From Mangifera indica (lineage: Eukaryota > Streptophyta > Magnoliopsida > Sapindales > Anacardiaceae), in NCBI RefSeq assembly GCF_011075055.1, contig NC_058144.1, positions 17,227,807 to 17,291,806 of the forward strand: DNA of 64,000 nt, read 5' to 3'. Positions within the stretch are counted from its first letter, which is position 1. Each line of letters starts with the position of its first letter. Under the pieces are notes generated by a model. The model did no database searches, was not told the DNA's origin, and worked only from the letters and a program-made list of their open reading frames with translations. Shown piece by piece: positions 1-12,205 of this stretch. The translations under genes and the position numbers were made by a program.

Positions 1-150
1 TAAATTCTTCAAATTTTCCATCATTTGTTGCATCTTATCTTATGACTCTTGAAGCCAATCTTGCTAGCAATGCTCCAACCCTAAAATCAATTGAGTCATT
101 ATCTGTGCCAACTCCTGTTTCAACTACTGATTACGTGGTTCGTTCACCAT
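1..150 (-). pseudogene. Ty3/gypsy gag N-terminal fragment
   Basis: On the minus strand an ATG at 148-150 lies about 12 bases past a primer-binding-like site and opens a Gln/Glu/Met-rich reading (for example QQMMENL) broken by stops. This is what the N-terminal coiled part of plant Ty3/gypsy Gag looks like. The rest of the element lies left of the window, so no catalytic domain can be checked. The assignment depends mostly on the LTR and primer site beside it. Confidence 0.5.
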
Positions 151-161
151 AGCCAGGTCGA

Positions 162-173
162 GCTTTGATACCA
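162..173 (-). other. Primer-binding site of minus-strand gypsy element
   Basis: The minus strand reads TGGTATCAAAGC, one mismatch from the TGGTATCAGAGC motif complementary to initiator tRNA-Met. It starts one base inside the LTR end at 175, the expected spacing. Confidence 0.65.
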
Positions 174-174
174 C

Positions 175-695
175 TGATGCGTGTTGTTGTAATTTAGATC
201 AATGACAGGTTTAGAAGGTTCAGGAAAAGATTACGTAGAATCAGAGAATGAGAAAGTAACACATTTTTTTTATGCGCCAAAAACTTATTCTTCTTGCCAC
301 TATTATTTCTTTTAAACAAGGATTATACGATTACACAAAACGACAACATTTATGCATATTCGTCAAACGACATCGCATTATTTATCATTACATTCATTTA
401 TTAACCATGTTCCAAAATGATGTCCTAGCCTCACTTAATATTCACCTTTAGATGACATTGCATCTTCCAACGACCATTTGTATTTCGTGTGCCACCTTGT
501 TCTTGCAGATCATCTTCAAGAATTCACCCTGCAGTAAGTTCAGTTTGCAATAATAGGCTTTCACTGGACTCTGAGTTCAAATTCAGAGATAAGTTTGGGA
601 GGACAAGGAGATTAATAATTTAGCTAATTGAAAAGAAACCCATGGCAGGTAGAGCTTATAAGAAAGAAGATAGTTTCACAAAAGAGTAATCATCA
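175..695 (-). repeat. LTR of the truncated gypsy element
   Basis: The stretch next to the primer site begins TGATG and ends CATCA, giving 5-bp inverted LTR termini and a length of 521 bp. The inner edge is fixed by the primer site. The outer edge is chosen from the inverted termini and could be wrong. The partner LTR would lie left of the window. Confidence 0.5.
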
Positions 696-1738
696 TTTTC
701 CCGTCCAAATTGTTACGGAATTCTCTTTGGGTTGATTTTTTTTGTTATTATATGTTTTTATATATGTAAAACTACTTAAATATCCTTAATTTACAGTCAA
801 TTCACTTAATTTATCTTTATTTATTTTGATTTTGTTTAGTTAATATAATGACTAAAATGTCTTCTATTAGTTCTCTTAAACTAGGAAACTGATATAGAAA
901 TAATAGGATTCCCATCTGAAGTTTTGTGTTTAAATTTCTTGTGAACTAATATACAAAAATACCAAATAAAATTGATAACTTCACAAGGCTTATCTCAATT
1001 GTCAATTGCATTAAAATTCCATTAAAAAAACGAAGGCAAAATGGTGGACTTTCAATAATCACAACAAAACAACAAAATGAGGGAAAAGAGAATGCAAACT
1101 TGTATTGATTCATGATGTTATAATGTTTAAAAAAAGATATGTGAACTATGTCAAGTAATAGTTTTTGTTAGGAATATCAGCATGGTCAACAAGTCAAACT
1201 TGGGAGACGTTGGTGAACATGTCAAATCTGGGTCAAGTTTATATTTTTTTTTAATAAAACACTGCAATAAAGTTAAAGCAAATGCAAATAGTTCATTCAT
1301 TATAAGTGACTGTGCCGTTTTGGTTTTTAATAATGACCTTTCAAACTATCTTTAACAGTCTTCTCCATTTGAATAGAAAGTTCCAGATGCTCTTCTTCCT
1401 TTCCTCTTTTCAACTATTTTAGGATGAATCAAAACTGAAGGGTTCTAGATGAATCAAACTGAAGGGTTTTTTTTAATTTTTTTAAATATTCATGCTAATT
1501 GTATGTTTGATAATCAATAGTTGAGACGTAACTTTTATCTGGCTTGATTTTTCATTTGTTTGTTTTCTTAATTTTTCCATAGTCTCTTGTGCAAAAAGAG
1601 CATGCTGCTTCACCTGTGAGGAATGGAAATCAAATGCATTATTCACAAAAATTTCTCCTTTTCTTATGTTCTTTGTTCTTTCCTTTTTGTTTTTTTTTTC
1701 GTCAAAAGAATCTTAGTTTATCTTACAAGTTTAGTTTA
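696..1738. other. AT-rich non-coding DNA, nothing recognised
   Basis: No convincing coding sequence, structured RNA or element end was found. Short open frames here are low-complexity Phe/Leu/Ser readings of T-rich DNA. Confidence 0.5.
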
Positions 1739-1747
1739 TATATCAAT
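1739..1747. repeat. Target-site duplication, left (fold-back MULE)
   Basis: TATATCAAT directly abuts the left end of the element and is repeated exactly at 2519-2527 after its right end. Nine bases is the Mutator-type duplication length. Confidence 0.85.
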
Positions 1748-2518
1748 GGCCAAAGGATTGTTTCCTAACCAAATTATGTTGATTTCTCAAGTTTTTCTCC
1801 GTTAACTTTGAAAATCTTATTTACCCACCCATAGAAGGTTAAACTTAACAGTTTAAAGGGCAAAATCATCATTTTATCTGTAATATTAAAAATAAACATA
1901 AATTTGATTTTATTTTCCCCCCTAAACTCTAAAAACTAACAATTTTCCCTAACCTAAGTTTTCAAAAACAACATTTTTTTCCCTAGGTTTCCAAACTTTC
2001 AGATTAATTTTTTTGACAATGATTAGTGATCTTCAGGTGATGTCTCTTCCTTTATGGCATCTTCTTCTTCTGGTCGTGCGACGTCTCCTCCTCCTTGGCG
2101 TGGTCATTGATGAAGATAAACCGTCTTTGTCTCTGACAAAGACAAAGTCAGTGATGAAAACGGTTCATCTTCGTCTCGATGACGACACCAAGGAGAAAGA
2201 GATGTCACATGACCGGAAGGAGGAGATGCTAGAGAGGAAGAGATGCCACCTAGAGATCTTTGGTCGTCGTCGAAAAATTCAATTTAAAAGTATGGAAACC
2301 CTAGGGGGAAAATACTGTTTTTGAAAACTTGGGTTGAGGGGAAATTGTTAGTTTTTAGGGTTTGGAGGGGAAAATAATATAACTAACAAACTAAGTTAAT
2401 TTTAACCACTTATGGGTTGGGGGTGAATAAAATTTTCAAAGTTAATGGGGAGAAACTTAAGAAATTAGCATACTTTGGGGGGGGGGGGGGGGGGGGGGGG
2501 GGAATAGGTCCTTTGGCC
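1748..2518. mobile_element. Fold-back Mutator-type non-autonomous element
   Basis: The element is 771 bp. It begins GGCCAAAGGA and ends with the complement (TCCTTTGGCC), and long imperfect inverted repeats of roughly 200-250 bp extend inward from both ends. Matching blocks include the left GTTAACTTTGAAAAT and right ATTTTCAAAGTTAA, and the left ACAATTTTCCCT and right GGGAAATTGT. An exact 9-bp duplication TATATCAAT flanks it. The GC-richer core (about 2013-2290) is itself partly self-complementary around 2118-2170. A short open frame in the core lacks any recognisable domain, so I treat the element as a non-coding passenger mobilised by a Mutator transposase. Confidence 0.85.
2477..2502 (+). 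repeat. Uninterrupted run of 26 G
   Basis: A G homopolymer lies near the right end of the fold-back element. The left arm has no matching C run, so it arose after or apart from arm duplication. The exact length is probably unreliable in any assembly. Confidence 0.9.
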
Positions 2519-2527
2519 TATATCAAT
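2519..2527. repeat. Target-site duplication, right (fold-back MULE)
   Basis: TATATCAAT, identical to the copy at 1739-1747. Confidence 0.85.
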
Positions 2528-2966
2528 TTAGAAAAGCCTTCATTGTATCCCTTCTTTTTCATTTAATAACTGTACCATCAACCCAATATCTTATTTGAAC
2601 TTCTCTTGCAATACAATCACACTATGAAAAGAAGATCCACAAATAACATATACCCTAACTCTGTTATTAACATGTACAAAAGTGCCAATAGCAATACAAA
2701 CACACTCCACCAATAACATGAACCAAAGTTGCAACAATAACTCCAAAAAAGGCATTCAACAACACAAACATTCCAAAATTACTTCATCTTAAACAATTCA
2801 GACAAAAGACACTTACTCCACTGTCTAACTCGAAGTTTGTTTACCTAATGGAAATGGGAATGATGTCTAGCTGAAAAAAATAATCCTTGTCAGCCTACAA
2901 AACACTCTTATTGTTAGTTAACCTATCTCATAGTCACAAGATCCAAAACAGGATCTTTACCCTTTC
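2528..2966. other. Non-coding stretch, nothing recognised
   Basis: No domain, RNA or repeat end was recognised. It may be decayed sequence of the copia element whose reverse transcriptase fragment follows, but nothing legible supports that. Confidence 0.4.
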
Positions 2967-3450
2967 CTAGGCACTTACTCTTAATTAATCTCAAACCCAA
3001 ATACAAAGAGCCTTTCACAGTTACTAAGGCCTTAATAGATTCTAGTTGGTTTTCAACTATGAAAAAAAAGTACAATACCTTAGTGAAAAATCAGACTTGG
3101 ACCCTAGTTGGTCCTCAACCTGACATGCACATTATGGATCATAAATGGGTTTATAAAATAAATCTAAATGTGGATCAGTCCTTACAAAAATTAAAGGCTA
3201 GGTTGATTGCTAAGGTTTTCCAACAAATCCTTGGTATTGATTACTTGGAGACATTCAGCTTATAATCATAGTAGCAATTGTTGGAGTTGTGATTGCCCTT
3301 GTCAGCACCTTCAACTGGAAAATTAGACAAGTGGATGTAAATAATGTCGTCTTGAATGGGGAATTAAAAAAAGATGTTTATATGATACAACCACAAGGTT
3401 TTGTTGACCTTGCCATGCTTAATCATGTATGTAAATTGTCTAAAGGCTCG
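2967..3450 (+). pseudogene. Ty1/copia reverse transcriptase fragment
   Basis: The first part reads as the start of a copia reverse transcriptase: a MKKKYNTL segment, then HKWVYKI, KARLIAKVF and GIDYLETFSL, the order seen in plant copia RT. After a stop and frame change near 3264 the same domain continues (RQVDVNNVVLNGEL, then VYMIQPQGF). The YVDD catalytic motif and everything after it are missing. The fragment stops where the LTR of the next gypsy element begins (3451), so it was probably the target of that insertion. It is not functional. Confidence 0.85.
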
Positions 3451-4731
3451 TGTTAGTGTGTGAAATTCCATATTTTTTGGCATTTAATTTCCTTGATTTG
3501 TGATATTTAATTCGTTAATTATTCGATTAATTGCTTGTTTTAGGAAATTGGGCATTAATTGCATTATTCTGAGAAAATATGCGAAATAAAAGGAATTTAA
3601 AGTTGTCACGTATCAAGACAGAAAGACAGCAAGATACATAGGAGATGACTGATTGCAGAAAGAGGAGAATCTCGCTATTTGTTGAGAAATTCACAGTTGG
3701 AGACTTAACTGACAATTGGAGAAAGTTCAGGTCCTTCGGAGGATATTTGGCGCAAAAAAATTCTCAATGACTGAAGCAGACTTGGCACTATAAAAAGGAA
3801 AATTGCTCTCTGTTTTAGGGATCTGGTTTTTTTTAGCATCATTTTCTTTCAGAAATAAACACAGCTGCAACTCTTTGCTAGTTCTTCTTCAATTAGGATA
3901 GGATTTTTATTTTATTTTTCTGTGAAGCCATGAACATGAACATGAGTGGCTAACTCTTTTCTTTAGTCAAGTAATCGGGATCATGGTTCTACGATGATTG
4001 TGAAATCTTCTTTACCCATTTTTTTCTTTTAAATATTTAATCTATTCCTGATTTTATTTATTGTTGTCTTGTTCAATTAAATAGGAGATGTCTTATTTAC
4101 TTTGGATTAAAAACAATTTTGCTAGATTAAATTATTGAATCTGTAATTGTTTGATGGTTTAATCATAAGTGGCTAACTAGCATGCTTGGTGAAGTAGAAT
4201 AACTACTGTATGTTTGTGGAATAGGTTAATCTAATTTAAACAAAAACAGCGTCTGTGTTTTGTTGATTAGAATCGGTGGCTTTTCTAATTCTTAATTATG
4301 TTTTCAATTTAAATTCTAAAATCGTATCTAGAACTGGTTGAAAAACAAGAGAAGTAATTAAAGAACGTTTCTTAATTACCAACACCCAAAGAAAAGTAGA
4401 ACAATGAGCGTCTCGATGTTTCATAACCGATTTATTTAAAAGGAAAGATTAATCTTTTTATCTATGATTAATTGAATTGAACCATACCTAAATTACTTGG
4501 CTAGAACTCGTCTTAATATTGTTTCAATCTAGTTTTCTGATTGCTTTGATTATTTAATTCTGAATTAATTTATTTTTGTTTATTGGTAGGATTCGAAACA
4601 ACAAAATCCCTCTTGCTTTATCTTGTTAGATTTCAGATAAATAGTCCAATCTTTGTGGATACGACTCTACTTGCCCTATCTACAAGTTTTCATTGAAAGA
4701 GTAGAAAATTTTATTTTTGGTGGATTCAACA
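3451..4731 (+). repeat. 5' LTR of Athila/Tat-like gypsy element
   Basis: The LTR starts TGTTAGTGTG where the copia homology stops and ends near GGATTCAACA, a few bases before the primer site, giving about 1.28 kb. The phrase TTTGTGGATACGACTC near its end is typical of the R/U5 region of this lineage. There is no 3' partner in the window because the element is truncated at about 9845, so neither its age nor its target duplication can be read. Confidence 0.7.
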
Positions 4732-4743
4732 CCTATCAAAGTT

Positions 4744-4760
4744 TGGCGCCATTGCTGGGG
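4744..4760 (+). other. Primer-binding site, Athila/Tat type
   Basis: TGGCGCCATTGCTGGGG is close to the TGGCGCCGTTGCCGGGGA motif used by plant Athila and Tat elements (a tRNA other than initiator Met). It lies about 12 bases after the LTR end and just before gag. Confidence 0.8.
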
Positions 4761-4814
4761 ATTGGTGTTGATAATTTGTCTGAAATTTTTTTTAATTTTT
4801 GTTTAATTTTTTTT

Positions 4815-7357
4815 ATGACCCGTTTGAGCCCTACAGGAGAACTTCAATTTGGTCCCGAAATCGAGAAGACTGCGAGACAACTCCGCAAGGAAACTAAATT
4901 AAGTAAAGCTTCTTCTTCTTCATCTTCTGGAATTAATTTAGGAAAAGATTTAACAAATACGAGAGTAGCAGCTATGGCCGAACGAGAGCTTACTTTGAAG
5001 GAGATGGTTATACTTGTTATCCATCAACAACCTCTATGCATTGCCTATCCAAACATTGATGCCAATTTTGAACTCAAATCAGGTTTGATCCATTTATTGC
5101 CTACTTTTCGAGTATTATCAGGCGAGGACCCTCATAAACACTTGAAAGAATTTCATGTTGTTTGTTCCACTATGAAACCACAAGAGGTAAGTGAAGAGCA
5201 AATTCAACTGCGTGCTTTCCCTTTCTCTTTATTGATAAGGCTAAGGATTGACTATATTATTTACCATCAGGTTCTATCAATAGCTGGGATGAGCTTAAAA
5301 GACAATTCTTAGAAAAATTCTTTCTTGCTTCTAGGGCCACCTCAATTAGAAAGGAAATATGTGGGATTAGGCAATATAGTAGGGAGACACTTTATGAGTA
5401 TCGGGAGAGGTTTAATCAGCTTTGTACCAGTTGTCCCCATCATCAAATTTCTGATCAACTATTAATTCAATATTTTTATGAAGGTTTATTATTGTCTGAT
5501 AGGAATTTGATCGATGTAGCAAGTGGTGGAGCTTTGGTTAATAAAACTTTAACAGAAGCAAAAAGATTGATCTCAACAATTGCCGCCAATACTCAACAAT
5601 TTAGTATTAGACAGGATGCAACTATGAGAAAGGTTAACGAGGCAAGCAATAATAATCCTCTTAAGCAAAGACTTCATAAACTCACCTCCTTGTTAGAAAA
5701 ATTTGTAGTGAATCACCAACAAGTGAAGGCTTGCGAGATCTGTTCGAACACGGAGCACTCTACAGACGCATGCCCCATACTTCAGAAGGACACACATGAG
5801 GATGTTAATGTCGTAGGGGGTTATCAGAACCAAAAAAGGTATGATCCATACTCGAATACCTATAACTTCGGATAGAGAGATCACCCAAACTTTAGTTATG
5901 GCCAAAAGAACAACTTCCAATAGTTCGAATACCAAAATAGGCCACCACCTCCTCAAGCGTTTAATCCAACACCCTTACCTCAACCGAAAGGTATGTCTCT
6001 TGAACAAATTGTTACTGCACTTACTAATAATACACAACAATTTCAACAGGAGACAAGGGCTAGCATTTAGAATCTAGAAAATCAAGTAAGACAATTGGCT
6101 ACTGTTGTGGGAAGATTGGAAACTCAGAATTCTGGTAGATTGCCATATCAGATTGTGGTGAATCCATAACAAGATGCAAATTTTACTGAGAATATCAATG
6201 CAATCACCATGCGGAGTGGTAAAGAGTTGAAGGATCCTGAAAAGAAGATCTCAAAATATGCAAAAGAAAAGGAGATCGAATGCAAAATTAAGCCAAAAGA
6301 AGCCCAAAAATTGTCCCATCCTGTAGGGAAGTGCACGCCACCTTCTATGGTCATTCCACCTCCTTTCCCAAGTCGACTTGCAAAGAACAAAAAGGAACAA
6401 CAAGAACAAGAGATCCTTGAGGTCTTCTGCAAGGTTGAGGTAAATATTCCCCTTTTAGATGTCATTAAACAAGTTCCTAGATATGTTAAATTCCTTAAGG
6501 AATTATGCACGTCAAAAAGAAAACTAAAAGGAGATGAAAAATTGCATGTCAGTGAGAATGTCTCGGCCATTCTCCAAAGAAAATTGCCTCAAAAGTGTAA
6601 GGATCTAGATATGTTCACAATCCCTTGCAAGATTGGTAATGTTAAAGTTGAGAAAGCTATGATAGATCTAGGAACATCCATTAATGTCATGCCTAGCTCA
6701 ATTTATCATTCTTTAAATGTAGGACCTTTAAAACCCACTGGTGTAATAATCCAATTAGCTGATAGGTCCAATGCTTATCCCAAAAAGGTGTTAGAAGATG
6801 TTCTTGTTCAAGTTAATGAATTGTTTTTTCTTACTGACTTTTATGTGCTTGACATGGAAGATGATAACTCATCTAAATCAGTCCCAATTTTGCTAGGAAT
6901 GCCTTTTCTTAAGATATCTAGAACAAAAATTGATGTTTCAGAAGACACCTTAACTATGAAATTTGATGGTGAAGTAATTAGATTCAATATTTATGAAGCC
7001 ATGAGATTCTCTAGTGATGTCAATTCAGTTTTTATTGTTGATGTAATCGATTCCCTAGCTCAACAAATTTTTGAGTTACAGGATTCTGATAATTTGAAGG
7101 TAGTCCTTAATAAAGGACTTAACACAAGAACATTACAGAGAATTGAGCAGAAGCTTATGGTAGATGACGGATTGAGTCATACTATTTATGAGCTGGAACC
7201 ATTCGAAACAACCAAGAATGATGTTTCTTATATTTCATTACCCGTATCTAACTCAAAATTACTTCCATCAATTATGGAGGCACCCGAATTAGATTTAAGC
7301 CTTTGCCAAGCCATCTCAAATATGTATATTTGGGAGATAATGAGACCCTTCCTGTGA
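4815..7357 (+). pseudogene. Athila/Tat-like gag and protease
   Basis: Gag and aspartic protease of the gypsy element. ATG 4815 opens Gag, with the conserved block containing EDPHKHLKEFHVVC and LRAFPFSL. A frame change near 5250-5260 moves the reading to another frame (SWDELKRQFLEKFF). A CX2CX4HX4C zinc knuckle, CEICSNTEHSTDAC, sits near 5732-5774. Stops follow at Trp or Gln positions around 5873, 5923, 6068 and 6167. The protease part holds DLGTSINVMP (active site, normally DLGAS) and VPILLGMPFL. Another frame change near 7300 separates it from reverse transcriptase. The family and order are clear, but the gene is broken in at least six places. Confidence 0.85.
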
Positions 7358-9845
7358 TAATTTCTAACAAACTCACTTTTCTTGAGGAAGAAAAACTCAT
7401 TAGAGTCCTTAGAGATTACAAGGAAGCCATCGGATGGACCATCGCAGACATCAAAGGTTTGAGCCCATCACTTTGTATGCATAGAATCTTGTTGAAGGAG
7501 AACACTAAGCCTTCGAGGGAAGCTCAAAGAAGGTTGAATCCTCCAATGATGGAAGTTGTAAAGAAAGAAATAATAAAGCTCTTGAACGTTGGTATGATCT
7601 ATCCTATTTCAAATAATGATTTGGTAAGTCCAGTACAGGCAGTACCTAAGAAAACCGGTTTCATTGTTCAAAAGAATGATAATGGTGAGTATGTTCTTGT
7701 TAGAGTTCAAAATGGATGGAAGGTTTGTATTGACTATAGAAAATTGAATGCTTTTACTAGAAAAGATCACTTCCCTATACCTTTTATTGATCAAATGTTA
7801 GAGAGATTAGTTGGTCAATCTCACTATTGTTGTCTTGATGGATATTCAGGTTTTAACCAAATTTCGGTTATTCCCGAGGATCAAGAGAAGACAACATTCA
7901 CATGTCCCTTTGGTACTTTTGCATATAGACGCATGCCTTTTAGACTTTGCAATGCCCTGACCACTTTTTAGAGATGTATGGTTAGTATATTTTTAGATTA
8001 TGTGGAGAATATCATAGAGGTATTTATGGATGACTTTACTGTTTATGGTAATTCATTCGAATCTTGTCTAAATAATCTGATTAAAATTCTAAAAAGGTGT
8101 ATTGAAACAAATCTTGTGCTAAACTATGAAAAATGTCACTTTATGGTTGATCAAGGTTTGATATTAGGGCATATAGTGTCTTCTAAAGGGATAGAGGTAG
8201 ATAAGTCAAAAATTGATTTGATTAAATCCTTACCTCACCCAACTTGTATTCGGGAAGTACGTTCTTTTCTTGGACATGCAGGTTTTTACAGGAGATTTAT
8301 CAAGGATTTTTCGAAAATTGCCCAACCACTTTCAAGACTACTACAAAGGGATGTCCAATTCGAGTTTGATGGAGCATGCAAGAAAGTTTTTGCTCAACTG
8401 AAGGAACACCTAATTTCTGCACCGATTGTTCAGCCATCCAATTGGGAATTACCTTTCGAGATTATGTGTGATGCCAGCAATTATGCTATAGGGGCTGTTT
8501 TAGGCCAGAAAAGTGGAAAGTTTTCTTATGTGATTTATTATGCTTCAAGAACTCTTGATAATACTCAAAGAAATTATTCCACAACTGAAAAAGAATTATT
8601 GGCAATAGTTTTTGCTTTATAAAAGTTTTGCTCTTATTTATTGGGCACTAAGATAATTGTTTATTCTGATCATGCAACTCTAAAGTATTTGCTTTCTAAG
8701 AGGGAATCAAAGCCGAGGCTAATTAGATGGATACTATTGCTGCAAGAATTTGATTTGGAGATTCGAGATAGAAAGGGAGTCGAAAATTCTGTGGCTGATC
8801 ATCTAAGTCGATTGGTGACAGACGAAGATCTTATGCCTCTCCAAGATGTTTTTCCAGATGAGAATCTCTTTCACTTAAATAGTATTACACCTTGGTATGC
8901 TGATATTGTTAATTATGTGGTCACTAAGTCATTGCCGAATGATCTCACTAGAGCGCAAAAGGGAAAAATTAAAAGTGATTCTAAGTACTATATATGGGAT
9001 GGTCCGTATTTATGGAAGCATTGTTCTGACCAATTAATTAGCAGGTGTGTACATGATAGTGAAATCCAATCTATCTTGGAGTTTTGTCACTCTTATGCAT
9101 GTGAGGGTCATTTTGGCCTGAAAAGAACAGCACGAAAGGTTATAGAATATAGGCTATATTGGCCTACTCTGTTTCGAGATGCATACATGTTCTGTAAGTC
9201 TTGTGCTAATTGTCAAAGGAGTGGGAATTTAGGACATAGGGATCAAATGCCACTAACCCCAATTTTGGTTTGTGAAATTTTTGATATTTGGAGAATTGAT
9301 TTTATGGGTCATTTTCCATTATCTTTTGGTAACTCCTATATTCTTTTAGCTATTGATTATGTTTCTAAATGGATTGAAGCTAAGGCAACAAAAACTAATG
9401 ATGCTAAAACTGTTGTAGGATTTGTCAAGACTTACATTTTTTCCAGGTATGGAACACCAAGAGCTATTATAAGTGACCGTGGAACCCATTTTTGCAATCG
9501 GGTCATAGAGGCATTACTTAAGAAGTACAATGTCACTCATCGAGTCTTCACCGCATACCATCCACAAACAAGTGGACAAGCCGAAGTTTCAAATAGGGAG
9601 ATTAAGTCTATACTTGAGAAAACGGTAAATCCAAATAGAAAGGATTGGAGTCTCTGTTTAGATGATGCCTTATGGGCTTATAGAACTGCATACAAGACTC
9701 TAATAGGTATGTCTCCTTATCGCTTAATATTTGGTAAATCTTGTCATCTCCCAGTTGAATTGGAACACAGGGCCTATTGAACAATCAAGTAATGCAATAT
9801 GGACTTGAACGAGGCAGGTAATCATAGGAAGTTACAACTTCAAAA
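7303..9845 (+). pseudogene. Athila/Tat-like reverse transcriptase, RNase H and integrase
   Basis: Pol of the same gypsy element, one frame interrupted by TAG near 7969 and TAA near 8620. Reverse transcriptase motifs in order: VCIDYRKLNAFT, FAYRRMPF and the catalytic VFMDDFTVYG (the F-M-D-D variant typical of the Athila lineage). RNase H follows (DASNYAIGAVLG, then YSTTEKELLAIVFAL, and [11 protein letters not shown]). Integrase has a zinc-finger part with CANCQRSG and a core with [19 protein letters not shown] and [11 protein letters not shown], which carry the D,D,E residues. A stop at 9778 interrupts the usual RAY-W-A continuation. Homology ends near 9845 at the junction with a minus-strand copia element, so the 3' part and LTR are lost. 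Confidence 0.9.
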
Positions 9846-10640
9846 CTGAGTATCTTTTCATCTTCTTCTTTAAAAAGAAATGAGTCCCTTTTCAAATCGA
9901 GGGACTAAACAACCATCGAGGTTCTCAAAGAATAAGCCTTATCCATATTAAAGTGTTTTAATAATTTTTCAATATATACTAATTGATAGATAAATATTTC
10001 ATTTGAATTGTGCTCGATCTGCTGACTGAGATAATATTTTTTTTTCCTTAAATCCTTCATTACAAATTCCTTTTTCAAATATTCAGTAGTTTCTGAGAGC
10101 TCTTCAGGAATCTTAATTAAATTCATGTCATTAACATAAACTGTTATAATGACAAATCTCAATTTTGACTGTTTTATAAAGACACATAGGCATATAAGGT
10201 CATTCACATAGCCCTTTTTTTTTTCAAATATTTATTGAAGCGATCATACCACATTCACCCAGATTGTTTTAATCCGTACAATGATCTTTGTATTTAATTG
10301 AGTACATGCCTCTTAAATTGACCTTTTCTACTTTAAGTAATTTACATCCTTCAAGGAGTTTCATATAAAGTTTAATATCTAAGTTTTCATACAAATAAGC
10401 AGTAACTACATCCAATAGATACATATCTAGTCTTTCAGAGACTGTTAAATTGATTAAATATCTAAATGTGATTATATCTATCACAAGTGCATGTTTCTTT
10501 AAAGTTTATAGCTGGCCTTTAGGAAAAGCCTTCGGCTATAAGCCTGACATTATATTTAGTAATTTTATTTTTCCCATTTATTTTTCTCACAAATGCCCAT
10601 TGATGTCCAATAGGTTGTACGTCCTTAGGTGTTGAAACTA
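9846..10640 (-). pseudogene. Copia-1 reverse transcriptase (truncated)
   Basis: Read right to left, the RT starts near 10640 (GHQWAFVRKINGKNK). It continues through TFRYLINLTVSERLDMYLLDVVT, split here only by its length, then LYMKLLEGCK, TVYVNDMNLI (degraded Y-V-D-D), KKYYLSQQIEH and LKHFNMDKA. It stops just after the point where plant copia RT passes into RNase H, at the junction with the gypsy element near 9845. RNase H, polypurine tract and 3' LTR are absent. Several stops and frame changes break the reading. Confidence 0.85.
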
Positions 10641-11266
10641 TAGACCCAAACACTTGACATTTTGCTAGAAAAGCTAATTCTACTCAAATCGTTCTTCCCA
10701 TTTAAGCCAATCATGTCTTTGTCTGCACTCAGCCACATTACATAGTTCAAAATCATCATCATTCATACTTTTAGTAGCTACTACAAATGAGAATATATCA
10801 TTAATATTAATCATTTCATGGTTCCACATTTCTCGTGTATAAACATAATTTAAAGATATTTCAATATTTTTATTTTCTTGCTCTTAAGGATTTTGTACCA
10901 CTTCAGGGGTTTGAGTCTTTTTAGGGACCATAACTGCTTCTGAAGAAATATTAGAGAGTGTGAATTTTTCTTTCATTTTGGGATCATCATGATTGATATC
11001 TGTTTGATTATTTGTCTTTTTTTTCAATAGACAGTATCTTTTGATCCAATAGGTCTACCATGCTTCTGGCTTACAGTAGATTGATCAGTCACTATTTAAA
11101 TAGACTATTCAGTAGTTACATTAATTTCTGTTGGTGCATTGGCAACTGGTATAATGTGATCTTGTCACTTTTTTTGTATTTACAAATGCATCAGCCATTT
11201 GGTTGGCAAAAATTTATAAACGCACTATCTTTTGTACTTCAGTTTCACTTTGGGATATGTGAGGAT
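10641..11266 (-). pseudogene. Copia-1 integrase-RT linker
   Basis: This part sits between recognisable integrase and reverse transcriptase on the minus strand, in the position of the poorly conserved acidic linker of copia Pol. It is heavily broken and I could not assign motifs. Confidence 0.5.
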
Positions 11267-12205
11267 CTAGATGAGATATGATAGGTTTGTACCAAGTAAG
11301 TTCATGCCTAACTTTAGGAGGTGTTTTCTTTTCCCTAAAGGTGGGACTGTTGTCTCATTAAAGTGACAATCTACAAATTGTATAGTAAAAAGATTACTTG
11401 TTAATGGTTCCAGAAACCTAATAATAGATGGTGAATTATATTTAATATATATTACCAAACGATATTGGGGTCTCATTTTTGTGTGTTGAAGAGACAAAAT
11501 AGAGACATATACAACATAACCAAATACTCTCAAAAGAAATATATCAGATTAGTGACCAAGAATCAATTGTAAGGGAGAATATTGATAATAAGAAGAAGGT
11601 TGCAAGCGAATTAATATTGCAGTATGTAATATAGCATGTCCTCATATAGAAGTTAGTAATTGAGTTCTTAGTAATAAAATACATACATTTACTTGGAGTC
11701 ATTTCATAAGAGACTCAGCGAATTTATTATGAGTGTGGACATGTGAGACTAGATGTTCAGTATTAATCTTAATGGACATGTAATAATCATCAAATGTTTT
11801 AGATATAAATTCACCAGCATTATCTAGTCGTATTGACTTGATCGAATAATTTACGAAATATGCTTTTAATTTGATCATTTGTGTTAATAATTTAGCAAAT
11901 GCAATATTTTAAGTTGGCAATAAACAAATATGAGTCCATCATATAGATGCATCAATTAAAACCATAAAATAATGAAAAAACCCACTTGGTGGATGAATGC
12001 GTCCACATATGTTCTTTTGAATCCTTTGTAGGAATGATAAGGATTCAACTCCAATTTTAGAGGGAATAGTCTTATTACTAATTTGTCTTAAGAATAGACG
12101 ATGCATAATTTTTCACCAGACAATAAAATCTTGTGATTATTTAAGGCTTGTTCATGTGAATTTTCAACAATCCTATGTATCATTGTAGATCCTGACTAGC
12201 ATAAA
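11267..12205 (-). pseudogene. Copia-1 integrase
   Basis: On the minus strand the integrase C-terminal half is clear: FAESLMK, RTQLLTSI, GHAILHTAILIRL and YYQYSPLQLILGH, followed by RVFGYVVYVSI and YNSPSIIRFLEPLT. These match the order in plant Ty1/copia integrases. The catalytic core upstream is too decayed to list its acidic residues. Multiple stops are present. Confidence 0.8.

Noticed and set aside
2013..2324. A 103-codon open frame in the core of the fold-back element
   Set aside because: It lies inside self-complementary non-coding DNA, has no recognisable domain and unusual composition; best explained by GC-richer arms lacking stops.
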